Assembly (NCBI GenBank): GCA_964461105.1
Contig: CAYWSY010000073.1
Location: 1-10,525 of the forward strand
Direction: 5' to 3'
Length of the DNA stretch: 10,525 nt
From: JAGVMG01 sp964461105
Lineage (GTDB): Bacteria > Chlamydiota > Chlamydiia > Chlamydiales > Rhabdochlamydiaceae
Below, piece after piece: positions 1-6,766 of this stretch. Position numbers and translations under genes: made by a program. The notes under the pieces are model-generated. The model had not been told where the DNA came from. It worked only from the letters and a program-made list of their open reading frames with translations, and did no database searches. How positions within the stretch are numbered: position 1 is the stretch's first letter; every line of letters starts with the position of its first letter.

Positions 1-1
1 C

Positions 2-502
2 GCTACTGGAGGCATTGAGATGGCCCGAGCCCTTATCTCAAACTCAACTCTAACTTCACTTGATCTGGAGAGCAACGAAATTGGCGATAGTGGAGTCACT
101 AAGATAGCCCGAGCCCTGATCTCAAACTCAACTCTAACTTCACTTTATCTGAGGAGCAACGAAATTGGCGATACTGGAGGCATTGAGATGGCCCGAGTCC
201 TTAGTTCAAATTCAACTCTAACTTCACTTGATCTGCGGTACAACTACATTGGCGCTATAGGGGTCACTGAGATAGCCCGAGCCCTGATCTTAAACTCGGC
301 TCTAACTTCCCTTAATCTGAGAAGTGACCGAATTGACGCTACTGGAGTCTCTGAGATCGATTCAATCATTGAAAGGAATCGCCATAATCGCACCCAGCGC
401 GAGAGCACTTTAGGAAATATTTTGTTACAGACCGTGCTAAGAAGCTTCGATTTACCTAGGATAGAAATGTCATCTTTTTCAGAGGCTTCAAGCTCTGTAT
501 AA
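2..502 (+). CDS. Leucine-rich-repeat protein (RNI-like), 3' part only
   Basis: The reading frame is open at the left edge and continues from outside the window; the first ATG (base 20) lies inside a repeat and is not a real start. The visible part (about 166 residues) has four 28-residue leucine-rich repeats of the ribonuclease-inhibitor type, each with the pattern LTSLxLxxNxIGxxG followed by a helix ending in ARAL. A non-repeat tail of about 50 residues is rich in Arg/Asn, then hydrophobic, and ends in a Ser-rich SSFSEASSSV. Such LRRs are protein-interaction scaffolds; in amoeba-associated chlamydiae they are often proposed as host-directed effectors, but no secretion signal can be judged because the N-terminus is missing. 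The LRR fold call is secure; cellular role and partner are unknown. An intrinsic terminator follows about 30 bases downstream. Confidence 0.85.
   Translation, partial: ATGGIEMARALISNSTLTSLDLESNEIGDSGVTKIARALISNSTLTSLYLRSNEIGDTGGIEMARVLSSNSTLTSLDLRYNYIGAIGVTEIARALILNSALTSLNLRSDRIDATGVSEIDSIIERNRHNRTQRESTLGNILLQTVLRSFDLPRIEMSSFSEASSSV
23..358 (+). repeat. Tandem 84-bp LRR-coding repeat, four units
   Basis: Four consecutive 84-bp units occupy 23-106, 107-190, 191-274 and 275-358, each opening with GCCCGAG. The first two units differ at only about ten bases; divergence rises towards the 3' end. The end of the unit lying partly outside the window (2-22) matches the end of the second unit (GGIEM) rather than the first (GVTKI), which hints at a two-unit, 168-bp higher-order period. 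The array probably continues to the left. Confidence 0.85.
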
Positions 503-532
503 AGAAATGAAGAAGTCCTTTTTTGTTGAAAT

Positions 533-578
533 TGCCCCAAGGCTGTGTGGTTAACATTCGGTGGTTGGGGCATTTTTT
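533..578 (+). terminator. Rho-independent terminator after the LRR gene
   Basis: The perfect 8-bp inverted repeat TGCCCCAA (533-540) / TTGGGGCA (565-572) is followed at once by six T residues (573-578). The loop is long (24 nt) but the GC-rich stem and T-run are typical. It lies 30 bases after the LRR stop codon and separates that gene from the ABC transporter. The rest of the 503-800 gap shows no gene. Confidence 0.75.
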
Positions 579-738
579 ATGCAACTTACCCAAGGATTAG
601 AAGCTGAGAAGTTTTGTAACATGTTGATTATAAGTGTAATGAATTTTAAATTAGACAAGAGGGCTGACCACAGAACTCTAACTCAAAAGTTGGCGTCATA
701 AGCTTAATTTAAACGCGTGCTAAAAGGCTGATTCAATC

Positions 739-768
739 TTGCTGCAATTCCATTGGATATGATAAAAT
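739..768 (+). promoter_or_regulatory. Possible sigma70-type promoter for the ABC transporter
   Basis: TTGCTG (739-744) and TAAAAT (763-768) are separated by 18 bp, about 33 bp before the ATG at 801; TATGAT (758-763) is an alternative -10. The -35 match is poor, so this is a candidate only. No convincing Shine-Dalgarno sequence precedes the ATG, where the bases are an A-rich run. Confidence 0.3.
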
Positions 769-800
769 TCCGATTCAAATATCCCAATGATATCTAAAAA

Positions 801-2579
801 ATGAAAGCCATCCTCGTTCCTTCTAAAAGTCTTGTTCGATTTATCTGGAAATTCATTTGTCTTCAGAAGGGCAAATTCATCCTGTTTTTTTCCCTTCCTC
901 TCGTCTGGTCTTTAGATGCGACTCTCTGGCCTTATCTTCTGCGGCTTGTGATCGACACCTTTACACAGTTTGATAGCGACAGAGCAGCTGCATGGCCTGC
1001 ATTGAAAGGATTATGTGTGTGGGGAGTGGCTCTTTGGGTGTTTGTTGAGTGTGGGTTTCGCGCGCGGAATTTTGTTCAGGCAAGTGCGCTTCCTCAACTG
1101 GAGGCGGATATTCGGATGGCTATGTTCGATCATATTCAACACCATTCGCCTAAGTATTTTAACGAGCACTTTGCAGGGAGTTTGGCCAATAAAATCAGCG
1201 ATATGACTAAAGAGGTCTCATCGATCCTGTTAAACTTAACTATTTTTATTCCAGCTCTCGTCACTTGTGCCTTATCCATTGGCTTCTTTTATCTAGTCAG
1301 CCCTTTGTTTGCTTTTATTTTGACTCTGTGGGTCGTGATTCAATTTGTGATTTGTTTGGCGTTTACTCCCAAGTGCATTGCTTATTCAAATGCTCATGGA
1401 GAAGTGAGAAGCTCTCTTGTGGGAAAAATTGTCGATAGTCTTACCAATAATTTTGCTGTGAACCTGTTTTTCCGTTTTCAATTCGAAAAAGCCCGGATTG
1501 CACAATCACAATACATCGAACAAGAAAAAAATTACCGCGCGCAGTTTTATATTGCGCTGATGTTTTTATCCTTTTCCGGGATTTTTATTTTAGGCGGAAT
1601 CTCACTAAACGGATTTATGATCTCCTATTGGCTGCAGGATAAGATCACAACAGGTGAGGTCATTCAGATTTTTAATACCACATGGAATGTGATTTTTGTG
1701 ATCTGGTTTTCGTGTGATGCGATCCCTCAATTTTTTCGATCGATCGGAATTGCGACTCAAGCGCTCTCTGTCATGCACGATCCTCAAGATCTCACCGATC
1801 CGGTAACAGCAAAGCCGTTAGTGGTTAAACAAGGGGAAATTGTCTTTGAGAACCTTTCTTTCCGTTATGGGAAAAAACTCCTTTTTGAGAATAAGAATGT
1901 CCATATCAAAGGGGGCGAAAAGGTTGGCATTGTCGGTTACTCAGGAGCGGGAAAATCAAGTTTTGTCAATTTGATCTTGCGCGTGTTTCCCCCTGAGAAA
2001 GGGCGGATTTTGATCGATGGTCAAGACATCTCGCAAGTAACTTTTGAATCGCTGCGCTCTCAAGTTGCCTTGATTCCACAAGATCCTCAGCTTTTTCATC
2101 GAACGCTTAAAGAGAATATCCAGTATGGGAGGATTGATGCCTCTTTGGATGAGGTGATGTTAGCTGCTAAGTGGGCTCACTGTGATGAATTTATCCAAAG
2201 AACCACTCAAGGCTATGATTCTCTTGTCGGGGAGAGGGGAACTAAGCTCTCTGGCGGCGAGCGGCAACGGATTGCCATTGCGCGCGTGATTTTGGCAAGT
2301 CCTCCGATTTTGATTCTTGATGAAGCGACCTCAGCGCTCGATTCGGTCACCGAACAATACATTCAGGATAGTTTTGAGAAATTGATGAGTGGCCGCACAA
2401 CAATTGTCATTGCACACCGCCTCTCGACACTTTCCAAGATGGATCGGATTCTTGTTTTAGATCACGGTAAAATCATTGAAGAGGGCTCTCATCTAGAGCT
2501 CTTAGCTAAAAATGGGCACTACGCGCACTTGTGGAAAATGCAAGCTGGCGGCTTTTTGCCTGATCGTCCTTTGGTGTAA
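801..2579 (+). CDS. ABC exporter, fused permease and ATP-binding protein
   Basis: This 592-residue protein is a complete type IV (MsbA-like) half-transporter that should work as a dimer in the inner membrane, using ATP to export an unidentified substrate. About six hydrophobic segments lie near residues 26-46, 66-86, 143-164, 167-188, 250-271 and 290-307. The nucleotide-binding domain follows, with Walker A GYSGAGKSS (379-387), Q-loop Gln427 in PQDPQLF, signature LSGGE (483-487), Walker B ILILDE (503-508) and H-loop His539 in IAHRLS. All catalytic residues are present, so it should be active. Length is normal for the family (about 580-600). It stands alone between an upstream terminator and a convergent cyclase gene, so context does not suggest a cargo; lipid, peptide or drug export are all possible. 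No protease (C39) domain is fused to it. Confidence 0.93.
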   Translation: MKAILVPSKSLVRFIWKFICLQKGKFILFFSLPLVWSLDATLWPYLLRLVIDTFTQFDSDRAAAWPALKGLCVWGVALWVFVECGFRARNFVQASALPQLEADIRMAMFDHIQHHSPKYFNEHFAGSLANKISDMTKEVSSILLNLTIFIPALVTCALSIGFFYLVSPLFAFILTLWVVIQFVICLAFTPKCIAYSNAHGEVRSSLVGKIVDSLTNNFAVNLFFRFQFEKARIAQSQYIEQEKNYRAQFYIALMFLSFSGIFILGGISLNGFMISYWLQDKITTGEVIQIFNTTWNVIFVIWFSCDAIPQFFRSIGIATQALSVMHDPQDLTDPVTAKPLVVKQGEIVFENLSFRYGKKLLFENKNVHIKGGEKVGIVGYSGAGKSSFVNLILRVFPPEKGRILIDGQDISQVTFESLRSQVALIPQDPQLFHRTLKENIQYGRIDASLDEVMLAAKWAHCDEFIQRTTQGYDSLVGERGTKLSGGERQRIAIARVILASPPILILDEATSALDSVTEQYIQDSFEKLMSGRTTIVIAHRLSTLSKMDRILVLDHGKIIEEGSHLELLAKNGHYAHLWKMQAGGFLPDRPLV

Positions 2580-2654
2580 ATTTTCATTTGGCGCAAAATT
2601 GGTTCTTATTGATACCCTTTCTGCCTTCGTAACCATTAACATGAGGATTTTACG

Positions 2655-2696
2655 ATGGCATCAGGCGTAAGTTCAGGTTGTTTATTTGATGTTTAG
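2655..2696 (+). CDS. Possible 13-codon micro-ORF after the ABC transporter
   Basis: An ATG at 2655 with GAGG (2643-2646) eight bases upstream opens a 13-codon frame (MASGVSSGCLFDV) that stops at 2694-2696 and overlaps the antisense 3' end of the cyclase gene by 15 bases. The Shine-Dalgarno spacing is better than that of the large genes around it. It matches nothing I recognise and could be a broken gene start, a tiny peptide or chance. Confidence 0.2.
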   Translation: MASGVSSGCLFDV

Positions 2697-4835
2697 CACA
2701 TAGGTTCCATCCCATTCGTCTGGAGGTGGGTGTTTTAAAAAATGACAACAGCGTGTATGTAGAGTCAGACTCGGCCCATCTGTTAGCTGATCTTTCAATA
2801 GGTCGATTGCTTGAGAAAAGTGGCGATTTTGGTATTCTTGAAAAGCGTGCTCATAAGAGGAGATGATCTTGCTCATTTCAGGTGTTTTTCCCTTTTTTCC
2901 GAGCAATTCATAAACTTTGAGCCCTTTTGTTTTTCCTTTTACGACAATAAAATCAATGAATCGAAACTCAAAGTCTTCTTTGGCGGCTTCGACAATAGGT
3001 TCAGTGACAAGAATCGACGTGCCATAGTGCTTGTTGAGACTCTCCAAACGGGAAGCTACATTCACTCCATTGCCAATCGCAGTGAAATTGAGTCGATCAG
3101 GCGCTCCAAAGTGACCTACTGTAACGTTGTCCTTGTGGAGTCCAAAGCGGGTCTCAAAGCGTGGTAGGTGTTTCCATTCTTTAGAGGCAAAAAGGTTTTT
3201 AAGTGCAAGCTTACATTCAAGCACAGCTAGACATGCGTACTTGGCGTGCTGGGGTAAGGGATTTGGGGTGTTCCAAAGAGCCATGATCCCATCTCCAACG
3301 TATTTATCAATCATTCCATGTCCAATATTTTGGATGACAGAGGTCATGACTTGCAGATAGTTCCCAAGGGCATTGGCTAGTTCATTTGCGGGCAGTTGTT
3401 CTGCTGCCGTGGTGAAGTTATAGATATCTGTAAAAAGAATGGTGATTTCTTCATTTTTTCCGCCTAAGATAGGTTCTTTTTGAGATTGATAGAGTAATTT
3501 AACAAGATCAACAGGAACATATTTACTCATAGCGCGCATAGCGGTTTTGGCTTGCTCAAGACTTGTGAGGATGGCATAGATATCCTGAAAAGGGGAGTAG
3601 GGGAGCTCTGGAGAAAAATCGAAATGCTGCATCTTTGTCGTTTCTTGCACGATTTTCTGCTGTTCTTTTTTTAAGATCCGTTGTAACAACAATCCACCGA
3701 TACATAGAAAGAAGATGATCAGGCTTGTTGTGATCAGTAGGCGGTTGCGTGTCGCTTGAAGAGGGCCTACGTAATATGATTCTGGAACGATAATTCCTAA
3801 GATCCAATCTTGGGACATATTAATTTTTCGAAAGGTAACAAGATAGGTTTTTCCCAGGTATTTAATTGTCCCTGATTGCAATGGATTCTCATCTGTAACG
3901 GTTTTCAAGATCGGATTTCTTAAGCTTTCTTGAACTTCTTGAGGTGCGTGTTCTGCGGAATATCTGAGATTTCCATCGATGAGTTTAAGTGGATCTTTGT
4001 TGTTTAGGCGAGTAATTAATTCTCCAGACGAATCAGTGATAAAGATTAGATGGGGATCATGCGCGCCATCTGTCATGAGTTTGAGTTGTGCGATCATTTC
4101 GATGTTTTTTTCAAAAAGACCTACTCGCAGCACTCCTAAAAAGTTTCCATTGGCATCTGTTACCGTTTTTTGCACGCTCAGCTCAAGTAGGTTATTATCG
4201 ATCTCAGACCAGTGTAAATCACTCCAGATACTTTGATTTGCAAATGCCTTGCTAGCTGGTGTTAAAAAGGTCAAATGCATCGTGGGGTCAGTAATTGGTA
4301 GAGTTTGATGTTCTTTCCAAGGAGTTCCAAATAACGTGTCTTGGGGTGAGCGTAAACGTAGCTTTGAGATCCACATCCCATTTTTTTGGATGGTATATCG
4401 CGTATCGATTCCAGAGGCACTTCTATAGAGACTCATTTCACCTCGACCTTCTAAGGCAAGTCGGATTCTGCCTTCGCTATCGTAGCTGATTTTTTCTCCG
4501 AAAATCAGAGAGATTTCTGAGAGGCTGGGGTTTGTAAGGATCTCTGTAAAAAGGAACGTTTCAAGAGCAATTGGGTCTTTCGGGTTGAATACGGCGTGCG
4601 TAACTTCTGCCTGAAAGTTGTTTTGTACGTTTTGAGCTTGCATGAGGAATTGGGTCACTTTTCCTGCTAATTCTCGGCTCGCATTGCGTCTTAATTGTTC
4701 TGAAGTTTGGATCACAGAGCTTTCTGAAGTTTGGGACAGAAAATAAAACAGAAGACCTAAGAGCACAATCAGCAGTGCAAGGCCGATCCCAAAGAGTTGA
4801 GCGAGGGTAATTCGGATTTTTTTGAATTGAACCAT
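2682..4835 (-). CDS. Membrane class III adenylate cyclase with Cache-like sensor
   Basis: This 717-residue protein should make cAMP from ATP in response to an external ligand. A transmembrane helix (about 14-34) is followed by a large extracytoplasmic region (35-363) of double-Cache type, recognisable from NGNFLGVLRVGL (229-240) and DWILGIIVPESYY (343-355). A second helix (366-386) leads through a short linker to the cyclase domain (about 460-645). Metal-binding Asp470 (FTD) and Asp515 (VGDG), base-contacting Lys511 and Thr585, and transition-state Asn592 and Arg596 (VNVASR) are all present; the Lys/Thr pair is that of CyaC-type bacterial adenylate cyclases. The C-terminal tail (655-712), with a YQNRHFSQAIDLL repeat and DEWDG motif, is the TPR-like extension found in many such cyclases. 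The start is 88 bp from the divergent peptide gene. No good Shine-Dalgarno site is visible. The ligand is unknown. Confidence 0.92.
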   Translation of the reverse strand: MVQFKKIRITLAQLFGIGLALLIVLLGLLFYFLSQTSESSVIQTSEQLRRNASRELAGKVTQFLMQAQNVQNNFQAEVTHAVFNPKDPIALETFLFTEILTNPSLSEISLIFGEKISYDSEGRIRLALEGRGEMSLYRSASGIDTRYTIQKNGMWISKLRLRSPQDTLFGTPWKEHQTLPITDPTMHLTFLTPASKAFANQSIWSDLHWSEIDNNLLELSVQKTVTDANGNFLGVLRVGLFEKNIEMIAQLKLMTDGAHDPHLIFITDSSGELITRLNNKDPLKLIDGNLRYSAEHAPQEVQESLRNPILKTVTDENPLQSGTIKYLGKTYLVTFRKINMSQDWILGIIVPESYYVGPLQATRNRLLITTSLIIFFLCIGGLLLQRILKKEQQKIVQETTKMQHFDFSPELPYSPFQDIYAILTSLEQAKTAMRAMSKYVPVDLVKLLYQSQKEPILGGKNEEITILFTDIYNFTTAAEQLPANELANALGNYLQVMTSVIQNIGHGMIDKYVGDGIMALWNTPNPLPQHAKYACLAVLECKLALKNLFASKEWKHLPRFETRFGLHKDNVTVGHFGAPDRLNFTAIGNGVNVASRLESLNKHYGTSILVTEPIVEAAKEDFEFRFIDFIVVKGKTKGLKVYELLGKKGKTPEMSKIISSYEHAFQEYQNRHFSQAIDLLKDQLTDGPSLTLHTRCCHFLKHPPPDEWDGTYVLNIK

Positions 4836-4871
4836 ATTCGAGAGTATGCAAACTGAAAAATTATTTTAAAC

Positions 4872-4900
4872 TTGTATTTGAAAAAAAAGATTGATATATT
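4872..4900 (+). promoter_or_regulatory. Sigma70-type promoter of the peptide/MNIO operon
   Basis: TTGTAT (4872-4877) and TATATT (4895-4900) are separated by exactly 17 bp, within A-rich spacer DNA, and the -10 ends 22 bp before the start codon at 4923. This is the cleanest promoter in the window. It lies inside the 87-bp gap shared with the divergent cyclase gene, so the two transcription units could interfere or share regulation. I see no obvious metal-regulator palindrome. Confidence 0.6.
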
Positions 4901-4911
4901 GAGGTAACATC

Positions 4912-4917
4912 AGGAGG
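4912..4917 (+). promoter_or_regulatory. Strong Shine-Dalgarno site of the peptide gene
   Basis: A perfect AGGAGG lies five bases before the ATG at 4923. It fixes the start of the 61-codon peptide gene and suggests strong translation, unlike the weak sites of several neighbours. Confidence 0.75.
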
Positions 4918-4922
4918 ACTTA

Positions 4923-5108
4923 ATGCACAAAAAAGATGTGATTAAATTAGCTCTCTCGGGGCTTGCAATCGGTACGATGACAACTGGGTGTAGTTCCGAT
5001 TCAAACAATAAAGATCCTTCAAGTTCAAGTGAATTACAGCAACATAGTTGCTCTGGAAAAACAAGTTGCAAAGGCGCTAGTGGTTGTGGATCTGAGAATC
5101 AATCATAA
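4923..5108 (+). CDS. Cys-rich exported peptide, probable MNIO-modified RiPP precursor
   Basis: This 61-residue peptide has a basic N-terminus (MHKKDVIK), a hydrophobic stretch (about 9-21), a lipobox-like TTGC ending at Cys23, a Ser/Asn/Asp-rich linker, and a C-terminal core with Cys43, Cys49 and Cys55 in a regular CX5CX5C pattern, each followed by Ser/Lys/Gly and Gly. The next two genes encode a DUF692 iron oxidase and its DUF2063 partner. In known bufferin and HvfA systems such enzymes oxidise cysteines of a signal-bearing precursor, giving thiooxazole-type residues that bind copper. By analogy this is the substrate, with the three core cysteines as likely modified residues. Whether Cys23 is lipidated is open: the lipobox lacks the usual Leu at -3. 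Promoter and Shine-Dalgarno site are strong. It is not a clear DUF2282 (BufA1) sequence. Confidence 0.75.
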   Translation: MHKKDVIKLALSGLAIGTMTTGCSSDSNNKDPSSSSELQQHSCSGKTSCKGASGCGSENQS

Positions 5109-5127
5109 CGGCTCTATTGACAAACAG

Positions 5128-5961
5128 GTGCCTAATCTGGGAATTGGAATCGGACTGAGGCCCGTCCATTTTCAGGAGATTTTTGCATCTTGGCCTGCAA
5201 TTGATTGGTTTGAAATCATTAGTGAGAATTTTATGGCAGGGGGGATGCCTGTTAGAAATTTAGAGAGGATTTTAGAACGGTATCCAGTTGTCATGCATGG
5301 AGTTGAACTTGCAATTGGTAGTCCGGCACCGCTTGATTGGGAGTATCTTAAAAAACTAAAAGCTCTTGCGGTTAAAACAAAAACTCCTTGGGTTTCTGAT
5401 CATCTTTCTTGGGGACAGTTGCCTGGAATGCGCTTTCATGATCTTCTCCCTCTTCCACGAAAAAAAGAGGTCGTGGATTATGTGGCGACAAGAGCGAGGA
5501 TTGTTCAAGATTATTTAGAAGTTCCATTAGCTTTAGAAAATATCTCGACCTATGCGAGCTTTATTGAAGATGAAATGCCCGAATGGGAATTTTACGCCCA
5601 AGTTATTGAAAAGGCAGGTCTTTCTATGATGCTTGATGTGAATAATCTTTATGTCTCGTGTCGGAATGCTGGAGTAGATCCTAAAGAATTTTATAGTCAC
5701 CTTCCTTTAGACAGGGTCGTTCAAATTCATCTTGCAGGACACACAGACTGTGGACGTTATCTGCTCGACACACACGATCAGCCGGTTTCTGATCCTGTTT
5801 GGGAAATTTACCGAGAAGTTTATTTAAAAACGCAGGGAGTATCCACCCTTTTGGAATGGGATGATCATTTTCTCTCGCTAAAGGAGACATGGGCAGAGGC
5901 ACTACGAGCTAAAGAATTTCAAAAAGAAGTCTTGCATGCAGCACATTCCACCATCTCTTGA
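5128..5961 (+). CDS. bufB: DUF692 multinuclear non-haem iron oxidase (BufB/MbnB-like)
   Basis: From a GTG at 5128 this is a 277-residue TIM-barrel enzyme of the DUF692/UPF0276 (MNIO) family, which uses two or three iron ions and oxygen to modify cysteines of a peptide substrate. The family's conserved residues are present: GIGLRP (7-12), SENFM with Glu33, His57, SDH (90-92), ENIS with Glu137, DVNN with Asp170, IHLAGH with His201 and His205, DTHD (214-217) and LEWD with Glu243. The start is uncertain. In-frame GTG codons at 5029, 5080 and 5086 lie inside the peptide gene; 5080 has AAAGG five bases upstream. The 5128 start gives the usual family length and begins just before the conserved GIGLRP; it lies 19 bases after the peptide's stop and was preferred. 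Translation is probably coupled to the genes on both sides. The symbol is by family analogy. Confidence 0.9.
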   Translation: MPNLGIGIGLRPVHFQEIFASWPAIDWFEIISENFMAGGMPVRNLERILERYPVVMHGVELAIGSPAPLDWEYLKKLKALAVKTKTPWVSDHLSWGQLPGMRFHDLLPLPRKKEVVDYVATRARIVQDYLEVPLALENISTYASFIEDEMPEWEFYAQVIEKAGLSMMLDVNNLYVSCRNAGVDPKEFYSHLPLDRVVQIHLAGHTDCGRYLLDTHDQPVSDPVWEIYREVYLKTQGVSTLLEWDDHFLSLKETWAEALRAKEFQKEVLHAAHSTIS

Positions 5962-6766
5962 ACGGCTTCAGCAGTGGTTTGCCAAGGTCATCACTTCTGA
6001 AATTTCCCGATTTCCTCCTGATGTAACTTCAGATATTCGCAAGCAAATTGTGTCTAGTTTGACACTTGAGAGTCAAGAGCGGATGGGGATCTATCAGCAA
6101 CAATATTGGTGGCGTTTAATTTCAGTATTGCAAGAGTTATTTCCTTCAGTTGTTGCTTTTTTAGGTGAGACGGAATTTAACCGGTTGATTGCAAAACCCT
6201 ACTTATCAACTCATATTTCTTGTCATTGGTTGATCTCGAGCATTGGAGATAGCCTTCCTCAATGGCTCTCATCTGTTGGTTTGAATGAGACAGTCATCGA
6301 ACTAGCAGAGCTTGATTTAGTGTATGAACGTCTTCTTTTTGCAGAGATTTTTCCGTGCGCAGAGCCCTCGGAGTGCGCTGAGAAGAAGCTCTATCTTCAA
6401 CCTTTTGTATGCCTTTTAAAATTAGATCCCACAATAGTGGAGTTAAGAATGAAGCTATTGAGCGTAAATAATTTTAATGGTTGCAGGTCTGATGTTCCTC
6501 CGATGAACTGCGCTAATAAAAAATGCATCGTTTTCTATCGTCTAAATGAAATGAATTTTTCTGAGGAAATTTCTCCTGTTGTCTTTGAGCTGCTGCGCTG
6601 TTTTCAAAAAGGGGCAAGATTAGAAGAGGTTGTCTCTCTGCTTGAGGAATGCGAAGATGTCTGTGCACTTTTTCAAACAATAGGTCGAAGGGGGTGGCTT
6701 TCTTTAGAGTCGACACACGAAAACAACTTATCCATGACCGTAAAGGAAAAGACCCTATTGCGTTAG
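5936..6766 (+). CDS. bufC: DUF2063 partner protein of the MNIO enzyme (BufC/HvfC-like)
   Basis: This 276-residue protein carries the DUF2063 N-terminal domain (about 7-112), with the diagnostic ERMGIYQQQYWWRL (48-61) followed by LFPSVVAFLGETEFNRL (68-84) and the ELAELDLVYERLLFAEIF helix (122-139). In bufferin, HvfC and methanobactin (MbnC) systems the equivalent protein binds the precursor and presents it to the iron oxidase. The C-terminal part (about 210-265), ending in a FELLRCFQKG and GRRGWLSLE pattern, looks like a small winged-helix or PqqD-like module, as in other family members. Its start lies 26 bp inside the oxidase gene, indicating translational coupling. Its 3' end overlaps the convergent SET gene by 12 bp. 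No DoxX-type fourth gene follows, unlike some bufferin operons. Confidence 0.85.
   Translation: MQHIPPSLERLQQWFAKVITSEISRFPPDVTSDIRKQIVSSLTLESQERMGIYQQQYWWRLISVLQELFPSVVAFLGETEFNRLIAKPYLSTHISCHWLISSIGDSLPQWLSSVGLNETVIELAELDLVYERLLFAEIFPCAEPSECAEKKLYLQPFVCLLKLDPTIVELRMKLLSVNNFNGCRSDVPPMNCANKKCIVFYRLNEMNFSEEISPVVFELLRCFQKGARLEEVVSLLEECEDVCALFQTIGRRGWLSLESTHENNLSMTVKEKTLLR

Noticed and set aside
244..573. A 109-codon minus-strand frame opposite the LRR tail and terminator.
   Set aside because: It runs through the terminator stem and the antisense of the LRR repeats, has no family resemblance and no ribosome-binding site; it is a shadow frame.
661..700. A short stretch with AACTCTAACT and AGTTGGCG that faintly recalls the LRR repeat unit, as if a decayed repeat copy.
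   Set aside because: The match is too short and not continuous, and the reading frame is not kept; it is likely chance.
3067..3075. Asn589 in place of the Asp in the common GDxVN motif of the adenylate cyclase, at first read as a lost base-specificity residue.
   Set aside because: The base-contacting position is seven residues before the transition-state Asn, which here is Thr585, as in CyaC-type adenylate cyclases. Asn at position 589 is common in active class III cyclases.
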